From assembly GCA_900893395.1 (NCBI GenBank), contig CAAHFI011937627.1, forward strand, positions 1-26,044: 26,044 nt of DNA, given 5' to 3'. The DNA is from Euglena gracilis. Lineage: Eukaryota > Euglenozoa > Euglenophyceae > Euglenales > Euglenaceae. This document shows, piece by piece, positions 9,060 through 17,450 of this stretch. Numbering within the stretch: position 1 is the stretch's first letter; every line of letters begins with the position of its first letter. The position numbers and the translations under genes are program-made. A model generated the notes under the pieces. The model had not been told where the DNA came from. It saw only the letters and a list, made by a program, of their open reading frames with translations, and searched no databases.

Positions 9060-9674
9060 ATGGGTGAGAATGAGTCCGTTTCTATTTACATTCCAAACAG
9101 AATGATTGGAGAAAGACATGCTTTTGCCGTTGGAAAATGCAATTTTGTGCACCAGGAAGATGTTTGGCAATTGTTAATGAGGGTGCAGGTGGGCCTCCCA
9201 AACGGAGAACAAAAATTTTTCAGAATTCTTGTTGACACGGGGGCAGAAGTGAATTTGGTGAAAAAATCACTCATTTCTCAGCATTTTTTCAGAATGTCCT
9301 CACGACCTTTGAAGTTAATAGTGGCTTCGGGACAGGAAATGGAGGGTGGAAAAAGGGAGGTGGAACTTTCATTGTTTTTCGACCAATTTCAGAATGGAAT
9401 GCCAGTGGTCGAAATTTTTGAAGCAAAAGGAATTTTCTATGAGGCAAGAATCGATGTGGATGCCATTATTTCTTTCAAATGGTTGTATGAACACCAGTTG
9501 GGTGTTTTCCCTCACTTACACGCCTTGGCACGAAATGGGGATCATCTCACACTTTTGAGGGGTGTGAACAAACGGCACCGGTCATTTCACCCTTCACACT
9601 TAAGACTGAATGACAAGGGGAAGAGGGGGAGGCAAGGAAAAGACAAAGATGTTCTTGAAAAGGGGGGATTTTGA
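9060..9674 (+). CDS. Aspartic protease region of the element
   Basis: The retropepsin active-site signature ILVDTGAEVNLV has its DTG at 9234-9242. It is preceded by a beta-rich stretch (VQVGLPNGEQKFFRILVD) and followed by a second retropepsin-like element, DAIISFKWLYEHQLGV, matching the usual D-x-I-L-G-x-x-W-L pattern. In Ty3/gypsy elements the protease is the first domain of Pol, cutting the Gag-Pol precursor. The C-terminal part is basic and overlaps the start of the RT part. About 205 codons is longer than the protease core of roughly 100 residues, so linkers flank it. Confidence 0.82.
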   Translation: MGENESVSIYIPNRMIGERHAFAVGKCNFVHQEDVWQLLMRVQVGLPNGEQKFFRILVDTGAEVNLVKKSLISQHFFRMSSRPLKLIVASGQEMEGGKREVELSLFFDQFQNGMPVVEIFEAKGIFYEARIDVDAIISFKWLYEHQLGVFPHLHALARNGDHLTLLRGVNKRHRSFHPSHLRLNDKGKRGRQGKDKDVLEKGGF

Positions 9675-10719
9675 TGACACTTGCCAACAATTGACAAAGT
9701 GGGGTTTTTGCCTTCCCCCGGAGGTTTTTGAAGTGGAGCCCCAATATCTTACAAGGAAAGAAATTTGTTACATTGCACAAAGATTGTCAGGGGAGGTGGG
9801 GGTGAGCACACACGTGGATGGATACATTTGTACTCCTGAAGGTGCTAGGATTGTCAATGAGAGGGTGGAGAAGTTGCGTGCCTCCATTATGAATGACTAT
9901 GGGGATACGGTCCTAAACCCGGAAATCATTTTTGACCCCCCCGTGAGAGGCCCCTTTGGGTATGCTTATATTCCGTTGAAACCCGATGCAAAACCCGTTC
10001 GGCAAAAACCGTTTTCTTTACACGGGGAGCGACAAGAGGCTTACAGGAAAGTTGCCCAGGGTTGGTTGGACAAAAAATATGTAGAGTTTCCAGAAAGGGG
10101 AAAAGTGGAATGGCTTGTTCAAGGTTTTGTGGTTCCCAAGAAAAAACCAGGAGAATATAGAGGAATTGTCGACATGAGAGGCCCCAATAGCCAAACCCTC
10201 CGGGGACATTACGTGATGCCCTTAATATCCGATTTGCTCGTAAGGCAAGGGGCAAAACAAATTTTCTCCATTTTGGATTTGAGGGAGGCCTTCCACCAAC
10301 AACCCTTACACCCCGAAAGTCGGCATATCACATGCACATACACACCTTTTGGGATTGTGCAATGGAGAGTCAATGTAATGGGTTTAATGAATGCTTCGGG
10401 ACAATTTCAGCAAATGATGAATGACCGTTTGAGATCTGTCCAACACATAGCGGACCCATACATAGACGATATTTTGGCGGGCACACGGATTGAAAAGGGG
10501 GGGTGGGAAGATTTGCTCACAAAACACGACAAAGAGTTAAGGGAAGTTTTGGATGTGATGAAAGATGACCGTTTTGGTTGTGATCCACGGAAATGTGAAT
10601 TTTTTGTGGAGGAAGTTGAGTTTTGTGGACACAAATTAAGTAAGGGGACGAGAAAGCCCGCCCCTGGAAAATTAAGGGCTATTGAGAATTGGGAATTACC
10701 CCCACCATTACAGCCATGA
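9610..10719 (+). CDS. pol: Reverse transcriptase region of the element
   Basis: All core RT blocks are readable: LVQGFVVPKKKPGEYRGIVD (finger region), SILDLREAFHQ (motif A, catalytic Asp), MGLMNASGQFQQMMN (motif B), YIDDILAG (motif C, catalytic Asp pair, 10459-10470), and KCEFFVEEVEFCGH (motifs D/E). YIDD varies from the commoner YVDD/YADD of the group and is compatible with activity. The enzyme copies the element RNA into DNA in the particle. It sits between protease and RNase H, the usual order. Confidence 0.92.
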   Translation: MTRGRGGGKEKTKMFLKRGDFDDTCQQLTKWGFCLPPEVFEVEPQYLTRKEICYIAQRLSGEVGVSTHVDGYICTPEGARIVNERVEKLRASIMNDYGDTVLNPEIIFDPPVRGPFGYAYIPLKPDAKPVRQKPFSLHGERQEAYRKVAQGWLDKKYVEFPERGKVEWLVQGFVVPKKKPGEYRGIVDMRGPNSQTLRGHYVMPLISDLLVRQGAKQIFSILDLREAFHQQPLHPESRHITCTYTPFGIVQWRVNVMGLMNASGQFQQMMNDRLRSVQHIADPYIDDILAGTRIEKGGWEDLLTKHDKELREVLDVMKDDRFGCDPRKCEFFVEEVEFCGHKLSKGTRKPAPGKLRAIENWELPPPLQP

Positions 10720-11640
10720 GAGCATTTCTCGGTTTCACAAATTATTACTCGGAATACGTGAAAAATTACGCAGAAATTGTGGCCCCCCTTCAGGAAAAGT
10801 TGAAAGTACCACGAGCTGAAGGAAAAAAGGGGAGCAAAAAACGGATTGAATATTCAGAGGAGGACATCCGATGTTTTGGGGAAATCAAAAGAAAACTTTG
10901 TGAGAGTTTGATTCTTCAAAGGGTAAACCCCGATAAACCATTTGTTTTAAGGGTTGATTCAAGTGGACGTGCGGTAGGGGCGACCTTGGAACAAATGAAG
11001 GACATTGAAACTTGTCCACCGAGGAGGAGGTTCGAAAAGGCAAAACCGTCCCCGTGGCTTTCCTTTCACGTAAATTAACCACCTCACAAAGAAATTGGAT
11101 ACCCCGGGAGGTGGAAACCTATGCTATCATTTTGGCGTTACAAAAATGGGCTTCTTGGATTGGGGTGCAACCAATTTTGGTTTTGACTGACCACCAATCC
11201 CTCAAGGATTGGTATACCGAACATGTGGACACCCCGTGTGGACCGATTAATAGACGGGCACGGTGGCATCAAATGCTTTCCAAATTTGATTTGACTATTG
11301 GCTTTGTGCCGGGAAAAGAAAATTTTATTGCCGACATTTTAAGCCGATGGGCTTACCCGGCAAGTGAAGCATTTCTCGATGTATCAAAACATGGGAGTTT
11401 GAAGGATCTACAGGAAATGAGGGAAATTATCGAATCTGAAAAAGCGGATGAAAAATTTTGCATGGTGATTCGGCTTCATGCATATCCAGACTCCAAGGAT
11501 ATTTTTGGAGTACGCACCCGAAGTGGGTTGAAGACTTCCGAGGGACATGATTTGATTCAAAAAACACACACGGAGGAAAATTTACAAGAATCACCACTCA
11601 TGGAAGGGGGTGGCCCCACAAGCGAGGCGAACCCCCCATG
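10690..11640 (+). pseudogene. RNase H region of the element (with RT connection domain)
   Basis: The start resembles the Ty3/gypsy RT thumb-connection segment (TAMRAFLGFTNYYSEYVKNY). Then come RNase H signatures: FVLRVDSSGRAVGATL (first Asp), REVETYAIILALQKW (Glu helix), VLTDHQSLKDW (second Asp) and GKENFIADILSRW (last Asp). RNase H removes RNA from the RNA-DNA hybrid during copying. The tail after about 11400 is a charged linker leading to the integrase. The region is not intact in this copy. Assignment to Ty3/gypsy RNase H is secure. Confidence 0.85.
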
Positions 11641-13037
11641 AGAAAATTATCAAAAACTATGGGTGGGGCGGCCCCACAAGCGAGGCGAACCCCCCCATAG
11701 GAAATTCAGGTCAAAGTGTCGACACAACACCTCAAATTGATGCACCCCATGATTCGAGCCTTGCCAAACCAGATGTAAGTGGGAGCTCTAACAAGGGGGG
11801 GGAGGAGTGCACGCCACCTCTTCTTGTTTCCCATGAAAATCTAGGTTCAATATGGGATCGGGATTGGGGGGATGCATACGCGTCATGTCCCACGTGGGGG
11901 GAACCATGGAAAAGTATCTCAGAAAAATCGGGGGATTGGCCACAGAACTTCAAACGTTTTGATTCCCTGATTTACCAAGGAGAAAGGTTGTGTGTTCCTT
12001 TGAGTTTACAAGAACACGTCATCCATTCACATCATGACTCCTTTGGCCATTTGGTTGGGGAAAAGTTATGGAGTCAAATTGAGCATCGATATGCATTTGC
12101 AGACATTGCTCGCGCAAAGAGTTTTTCTTTCACCGTGGGAACAATTTGTTACGTATGTCAAGCTTGCATTCGGCCAAAAACTCTCCATGGTCCCATGGAA
12201 TATACGGTGATCCCCCCTAAATGCATGGTAAGTGTTGCTCTTGACATGTTCAAAATGCCTTTTGTCAAGTGGGGGGGAAGAGACTTCAATTTCATGGCGT
12301 TATGTGTTGATCGCCATTCGGGTTGGATTGTAGCATCCGCACATTTGGAAAAGGGATTGACGGGGGCAATGGTGGCCCAAGCAATGCTTTTGCACGCTTG
12401 GAGACCTTTTGGAATACCAACCATTATATCCAGTGATAGGGGTGCCCATTTTGTTGGGGCGTGGTGGAAAACAATGTGTGCACATTTTGGCATTCGGCAA
12501 GCATTTTCCCAAGCTTACCATCATCAAGCAAATGGGAGGGCTGAAATGGCCGGACAACAAGTCATGGAAATTTTGCGGAAATTATATGTGCACAAGAAAA
12601 TTTGTTGGGTTGAGGCACTGCCTCAAGTTTTGGATACCATACACGACACAGTCGGGGAGTGTGGTTTGAGTCCATACGAAATTCTTTTCGGAAGGCAACG
12701 ACAAAGGGGGGGAATACCCTATACACCCCCCCGAGAATGTGAGGATGCCACTGAATTTTTTGAAAGAATGGCCTTTATTGACAAACAAGTGGCAGAAACT
12801 TTGAATACCATCCATGAAAAACGACTTTTGGCAATGAAGCCAAAAAAATTCACAGACGTGGAATACACAATTGGACAAAAGGTGTGGTATAGACGACCGC
12901 CGAATAGTGGGAACAAATTGGAAACACGATGGTTGGGACCCGCCGTTATTAAGGAAAGGCGGGGCACGAATAGCTACATGTTGGAAATCAAACCCGGGGT
13001 AGAAATGGGGGTACAATTCTTTCCTCAAACCTTTTAA
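11610..13037 (+). CDS. Integrase region of the element
   Basis: The part contains an HHCC zinc-binding region (HVIHSHHDSFGH and CYVCQAC, about 12016-12170), then the catalytic core D,D,E: VALDMF (Asp at 12243), SSDRGAHF (Asp at 12434) and NGRAEMAGQQ (Glu at 12543). The C-terminal module RWLGPAVIKERRGTNSYMLE (near 12930-12990) fits the GPY/F domain of Ty3/gypsy integrases. The AYHHQxNGRAExAGQQ signature is shared with the second element at the right edge, so both belong to one clade. The first 60 to 70 residues are linker. Integrase joins the DNA copy to the host chromosome. Confidence 0.92.
   Translation: MAPQARRTPHEKIIKNYGWGGPTSEANPPIGNSGQSVDTTPQIDAPHDSSLAKPDVSGSSNKGGEECTPPLLVSHENLGSIWDRDWGDAYASCPTWGEPWKSISEKSGDWPQNFKRFDSLIYQGERLCVPLSLQEHVIHSHHDSFGHLVGEKLWSQIEHRYAFADIARAKSFSFTVGTICYVCQACIRPKTLHGPMEYTVIPPKCMVSVALDMFKMPFVKWGGRDFNFMALCVDRHSGWIVASAHLEKGLTGAMVAQAMLLHAWRPFGIPTIISSDRGAHFVGAWWKTMCAHFGIRQAFSQAYHHQANGRAEMAGQQVMEILRKLYVHKKICWVEALPQVLDTIHDTVGECGLSPYEILFGRQRQRGGIPYTPPRECEDATEFFERMAFIDKQVAETLNTIHEKRLLAMKPKKFTDVEYTIGQKVWYRRPPNSGNKLETRWLGPAVIKERRGTNSYMLEIKPGVEMGVQFFPQTF
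11612..11698 (+). repeat. Short direct repeat at the RNase H-integrase junction
   Basis: GGCCCCACAAGCGAGGCGAA followed by a run of six or seven C occurs at 11612-11638 and again at 11670-11698, about 58 bases apart. The second copy is preceded by GTGGGGCGGCCCCAC, which can fold on itself. The repeat is GC-rich, unlike the AT-rich coding sequence around it. It may be a local duplication in the linker or a small inserted sequence. Confidence 0.7.
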
Positions 13038-13047
13038 AGAGGACGAT

Positions 13048-13332
13048 TTGGTGGGTAGACCAATTCCTCTTTTTTATCATCAAAGAACCGAACCTGATTT
13101 GGAAGCTGGGGTTGATGAATGGGAGGTGGATGAAATTTTGGATCACAAAGTGGACAAAAGGGGGAATTTGCTTTTCTTAACCCATTGGAAGGGTTTTCCT
13201 ATGAGCGAGAACACATGGGAACCAGTTGGAAATTTCATACACCGATACTCTTCAGATTTTGTGAAATATTGCAACCAAAGACAACTTCCCATAGACATCA
13301 CCAAGTTTTTGTCGGAGGAGCCAACCTTGTGA
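13048..13332 (+). CDS. Chromodomain at the integrase C-terminus
   Basis: The sequence DEWEVDEILDHKVDKRGNLL, then FLTHWKGFPMSENTWEPVGN, is a typical chromodomain of about 50 residues with the aromatic positions expected for a methyl-lysine cage (W near 25, W47, W57 of this frame). In chromoviruses this domain binds methylated histone and directs integration to heterochromatin. A tail, FVKYCNQRQLPIDITKFL, follows. A similar tail is recognisable in the relic at 24.4 kb, so it is a family feature. The frame ends at 13332, the end of the coding part. Confidence 0.9.
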   Translation: MVGRPIPLFYHQRTEPDLEAGVDEWEVDEILDHKVDKRGNLLFLTHWKGFPMSENTWEPVGNFIHRYSSDFVKYCNQRQLPIDITKFLSEEPTL

Positions 13333-13792
13333 AAGCTTCCCCCCATTCCTCAAAATTTTCATTCAATGGGTTGCTTCCTTGCCCATTTGAGGTTTTTTTC
13401 ACCCTTTTGTGTTCCTTGGTTTCAGTTTCTTTGCTTTCTATTTCCTTCAATTCAATGGCTGCTTAACAGCGCCAAGAGGCTGCCAATAAAGCGCCCAATG
13501 AGGCAGCTTAAAGCGCCCAATTTCCAAGGTATTTCCCTTGCTATGTTTTCTTTGACCCATGAGAGCCATTGCTTTGTGACCATGGCATATATGTGCATTA
13601 CCCGTTTTTACATCCTCATTCCAATGGATTTTTGTTTTTCAATTCATTCTTGCCACTGGTGAATCACCACTTTGTGAAGCAGAAATACTCAAGGGCACGC
13701 ACACGCACACGTACACACACACACACACACGCATTCATGCGTGCACAAATACATATTCAGGAGTGTTCATCGAACCCCGGCACGCCATTTCA
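13333..13792 (+). other. 3' untranslated segment before the polypurine tract
   Basis: No domain is seen in this 460-base stretch. It is T-rich at first, has a small internal repeat around GCGCCCAAT(G/T) (about 13468-13520), an AATAAA at 13485-13490 and a CA microsatellite. The AATAAA could be a polyadenylation signal, but for an LTR element the functional site would normally lie inside the right LTR, so it may be chance. Confidence 0.6.
13696..13731 (+). repeat. CA/CG dinucleotide microsatellite
   Basis: A 36-base run of CA, with a few CG and one GT interruption, lies within the 3' untranslated segment. Confidence 0.9.
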
Positions 13793-13810
13793 GAAAAAGG
13801 GAGAAAGAGG
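13793..13810 (+). other. Polypurine tract before the right LTR
   Basis: GAAAAAGGGAGAAAGAGG is an 18-base pure purine run directly followed by TG. This is the expected arrangement for the plus-strand primer of an LTR element immediately 5' of the right LTR. It is the best such run between the end of coding and the first minisatellite. The LTR start at 13811 cannot be confirmed against the left copy because that end is outside the window. Confidence 0.6.
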
Positions 13811-13914
13811 TGACAAGATGAAGGTGTGCATCAATATCGTTGTTGTTTTGTGATCTCCCCAAGCCTTGAGAGCCCCAATCAGTGTAGCAATATGAGGAAG
13901 GCATTCGGTTGTAT

Positions 13915-15858
13915 GGACCCCGGCCCCGAAGAAGGGGGGGGGGCGTTGGTTTTTTTGAATTTTCAGGACCCCCGGCCCCGAAGAAGGGGGGGGGTTGGTT
14001 TTTTTGAATTTCAGGACCCCCGGCCCCGAAGAAGGGGGGGGGGTGGTTTTTTGAATTTCAGGACCCCCGGCCCCGAAGAAGGGGGGGGGCGTTGGTTTTT
14101 TTGAATTTCAGGACCCCCGGCCCCGAAGAAGGGGGGGGGCGTTGGATTTTTTTGAAATTTTCAGGACCCCCGGCCCCGAAGAAGGGGGGGGGCGTTGGTT
14201 TTTTTTGAATTTTCAGGACCCGGCCCCGAAGAAGGGGGGGGGCGTTGGTTTTTTTGAATTTCAGGACCCCCGCCCCGAAGAAAGGGGGGGGGCGTTGGAT
14301 TTTTTGAAATTTTCAGGACCCCGGCCCCGAAGAAGGGGGGGGGCGTTGGTTTTTTAATTTTCAGGACCCCCGGCCCCGAAGAAGGGGGGGGGCGTTGGTT
14401 TTTAAATTTCAGGACCCCCGGCCCCGAAGAAGGGGGGGCGTTGGTTTTTTGAATTTTCAGGACCCCCGGCCCCGAAGAAGGGGGGGGGCGTTGGTTTTTT
14501 GAATTTCAGGACCCCCGGCCCCGAAGAAGGGGGGGGCGTTGGTTTTTTTTGAATTTTCAGGACCCCGGCCCGAAGAAGGGGGGGGCGTTGGTTTTTTGAA
14601 TTTTCAGGACCCCCGGCCCCGAAGAAAGGGGGGGGGGCGTTGGTTTTTTTGAAATTTTCAGGACCCCCGGCCCCGAAGAAGGGGGGGGGCGTTGGTTTTT
14701 TTAATTTTCAGGACCCCGGCCCCGAAGAAGGGGGGGGGCGTTGTTTTTTTGAATTTTCAGGACCCCCGGCCCCGAAGAAGGGGGGGCGTTGGTTTTTTTG
14801 AAATTTCAGGACCCCCGGCCCCCGAAGAAAGGGGGGGGCGTTGGTTTTTTTGAATTTCAGGACCCCCGGCCCCGAAGAAGGGGGGGGCGTTGGTTTTTTT
14901 GAATTTCAGGACCCCGGCCCCGAAGAAGGGGGGGCGTTGTTTTTTTGAATTTCAGGACCCCGGCCCCGAAGAAGGGGGGGGCGTTGGTTTTTTGAATTTT
15001 CAGGACCCCCGGCCCCGAAGAAGGGGGGGGTTGGTTTTTTGAATTTTCAGGACCCCCGGCCCCGAAGAAGGGGGGGGCGTTGGTTTTTTTGAATTTTCAG
15101 GACCCCCGGCCCGAAGAAGGGGGGGGGCGTTGGTTTTTTTAATTTTCAGGACCCCCGCCCCGAAGAAGGGGGGGGGTGGTTTTTTTGAATTTTCAGGACC
15201 CCCGGCCCCGAAGAAGGGGGGGGGGGCGGTTTTTTTGAATTTCAGGACCCCCGCCCCGAAGAAAGGGGGGGGCGTTGGTTTTTTTGAATTTTCAGGACCC
15301 CCCGGCCCCGAAGAAGGGGGGGGGCGTTGGTTTTTTTAAATTTCAGGACCCCGGCCCCGAAGAAAGGGGGGGGGCGTTGGTTTTTTTTTGAATTTCAGGA
15401 CCCCCGGCCCCGAAGAAAGGGGGGGGGGCTTGGTTTTTTTGAAATTTTCAGGACCCCCGGCCCCGAAGAAGGGGGGGGCGTTGGTTTTTTTGAATTTTCA
15501 GGACCCCCGGCCCCGAAGAAGGGGGGGGCGTTGGTTTTTTTGAATTTTCAGGACCCCCGGCCCCGAAGAAGGGGGGGGGGCGTTGGTTTTTTTTGAATTT
15601 TCAGGACCCCCGGCCCGAAGAAAGGGGGGGGCGTTGTTTTTTTGAATTTTCAGGACCCCCCGGCCCCGAAGAAGAAGGGGGGGGGCGTTGATTTTTTGGA
15701 ATTTTCTGGACCCCCGGCCCCGAAGAAAGGGGGGGGCGTTGGTTTTTTTGAATTTCAGGACCCTCGCCCGAAGAAGAAGGGGGGGGGCGTTGGTTTTTTT
15801 GAATTTCAGGACCCCCGGCCCCGAAGAAGGGGGGGGTTGGTTTTTTTTAATTTTCAAT
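13915..15858 (+). repeat. Minisatellite array B (unit about 48-51 bp)
   Basis: About 39 tandem units of the form TTGGTTTTTTTGAATTTTCA, then GGACCCCCGGCCCCGAAGAA, then a G-run and CG. The unit is array A's unit without the second T-rich half, and it has GAAGAAG where A has GAAGGAAG. Unit length varies mainly in the T, C and G runs. Each unit can form a small C-run/G-run hairpin over GAAGAA. Open frames in it are compositional. Confidence 0.95.
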
Positions 15859-16010
15859 TTTTTAACATCAAGTGTTGATTCCTTTTGAATTCATCGACAC
15901 CGTGCCTCCTATCGGATCATTGTTGTATCCCAAAGCACACTCACCTTTGAGGATGGATTTCAGGATTATCGGACTCCCCGTCACTCGGAGGGAGGAAGGT
16001 TGGGGTTGGG
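15859..16010 (+). repeat. Spacer 1 between arrays (related to spacer 2)
   Basis: Non-repetitive sequence beginning ATCAAGTGTTGATTCC near 15867 and containing GAATTCATCGACACC, ATCGGATCATTGTTG and AGCACACTCACC, ending near TCAGGATTATCGG and CCGTCACTCGGAGG. The same landmarks in the same order occur in spacer 2 (16541-16740), with clear divergence. The two spacers are therefore duplicates, and the array-plus-spacer module was copied as a block. Confidence 0.75.
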
Positions 16011-16540
16011 AATTTTTTATTTTCGGACCCACAGCCCCCAAAAGGAAAGGGGGGGGCGGTTGGAATTTTGAATTTTTCAGTTGGGGTTGGACTTTTGGGA
16101 ATTTTGAGATTTTTTTTCAAATTTTCAGTTTCTTTCAATTTCAGGATCCCCAGCCCCGAAGAGGGGGGGGGCGTTGGATTTTTTTGATTTTCAGGACCCC
16201 GCCCCGAAGAAAGGGGGGGGGCGTTGTATTTTTTGAATTTTCAGGACCCCGCCAAGAAGGGGGGGGCGTTGTATTTTTTGAAATTTCAGGACCCCCCGGC
16301 CCGAAGAAGGGGGGGGCGTTGGATTTTTTTGAATTCTCAGGACCCCCGGCCCCGAAGAAGCGGGGGGGGCGTTGGAGTTTTGAATTTTCAGGACCCCCGG
16401 CCCCGAAGAAGGGGGGGCAGTATTTTTTATTCTCAGGACCCCGCCCCGAAGAAAGGGGGCGTTGGATTTTTTGAATTTTCAGGACCCTCGCCCCGAAGAA
16501 GAAGGGGGGGGCGTTGGATTTTTTTTTGAATTTCAGGATT
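16011..16540 (+). repeat. Minisatellite array C (degenerate and B-like units)
   Basis: It starts with irregular A-like units (16011-16140, with an unusual GTTGGGGTTGGAC stretch), followed by about seven or eight B-like units with GGATTTTTTTGAATTTTCAG. It has more unit-to-unit variation than array B, which suggests an older or less homogenised block. Confidence 0.85.
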
Positions 16541-16740
16541 ATCGACACGTCCTTTGAGATCAAGCATTGATGTTCTTTGAATTCACCAACAACGTATGTT
16601 ATTGACGCCTCTGATCGGATCGGTGTTTTGCGTCCCTAAGCACATGCACGGTGATTCCCTTCTGAATGGTTTCTTGTTTCAATTTGGTCTTCAGGATTTC
16701 AGAACCACCAGTCACAAATGAAGGAAAGGTTTCGGATGTT
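16541..16740 (+). repeat. Spacer 2 between arrays (related to spacer 1)
   Basis: It shares with spacer 1 the landmarks ATCAAG-ATTGAT, GAATTCACC, ATCGGATC-GTTTT, TAAGCACATGCAC, TTCAGGATTTC and CCAGTCAC, in the same order. It is longer by an inserted stretch near 16655-16690. It leads into array A. Confidence 0.75.
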
Positions 16741-17450
16741 TTGAATTTTCAGGACCCCCGGCCCCCCAAGGAAAGGGGGGTTGGATTTTTGAATTTTCAG
16801 TTTGATGGAATAATTCGGACCCCGGCCCCCGAAGGAAAGGGGGGGGTTGGAATTTTGAATTTTCGGATTTTTTGAATTTTCAGGACCCCCGGCCCCGAAG
16901 GAAGGGGGGGCGGTTGGATTTTTGAATTCTCGGATTTTTTGAATTTTCAGGACCCCCGGCCCCGAAGGAAGGGGGGGGGCGGTTGGATTTTTGAATTTTC
17001 GGATTTTTTTGAATTTTCAGGACCCCGGCCCCCGAAGGAAGGGGGGGGCGGTTGGATTTTTGAATTTTCGTTTCTTTGAGTAATTCGGACCCCGGCCCCC
17101 GAAGGAAGGGGGGGGCGGTTGGATTTTTGAATTTTCAGTTTTGAATTTCGGACCCCCGGCCCCCGAAGGAAAGGGGGGGGGCGGTTGGATTTTGAATTTT
17201 CGGATTTTTTGAATTTTCAGGACCCCGGCCCCCGAAGGAAGGGGGGGGGCGGTTGATTTTTGAATTTTCGGATTTTGAATTTTCAGGACCCCGGCCCCCG
17301 AAGGAAAGGGGGGGGTTGGATTTTTGAATTTTCGGATTTTTTGAATTTTCAGGACCCCCGGCCTCCGAAGGAAAGGGGGAGGGCGGTTGGATTTTTCAAT
17401 TTTCGGATTTTTTTGAGTAATTCGGACCCCGGCGGGGGGGGGGGGCGGTC
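16741..17450 (+). repeat. Minisatellite array A, right copy (unit about 67-70 bp)
   Basis: About ten units of the same type as the left-hand array A, ending at the same junction (CGGTCGGACTTTTGGATATT). The corresponding left array is at least 2520 bases long, so the two LTRs differ here by 1.8 kb or more. Confidence 0.93.

Noticed and set aside
13485-13490. AATAAA as the element's polyadenylation signal
   Set aside because: It lies upstream of the polypurine tract. LTR elements must carry the RNA end within the right LTR to complete copying, so this is more likely chance.
13915-15858. CRISPR-like regular array
   Set aside because: Units are directly adjacent with no unique spacers, and the context is eukaryotic retroelement DNA.
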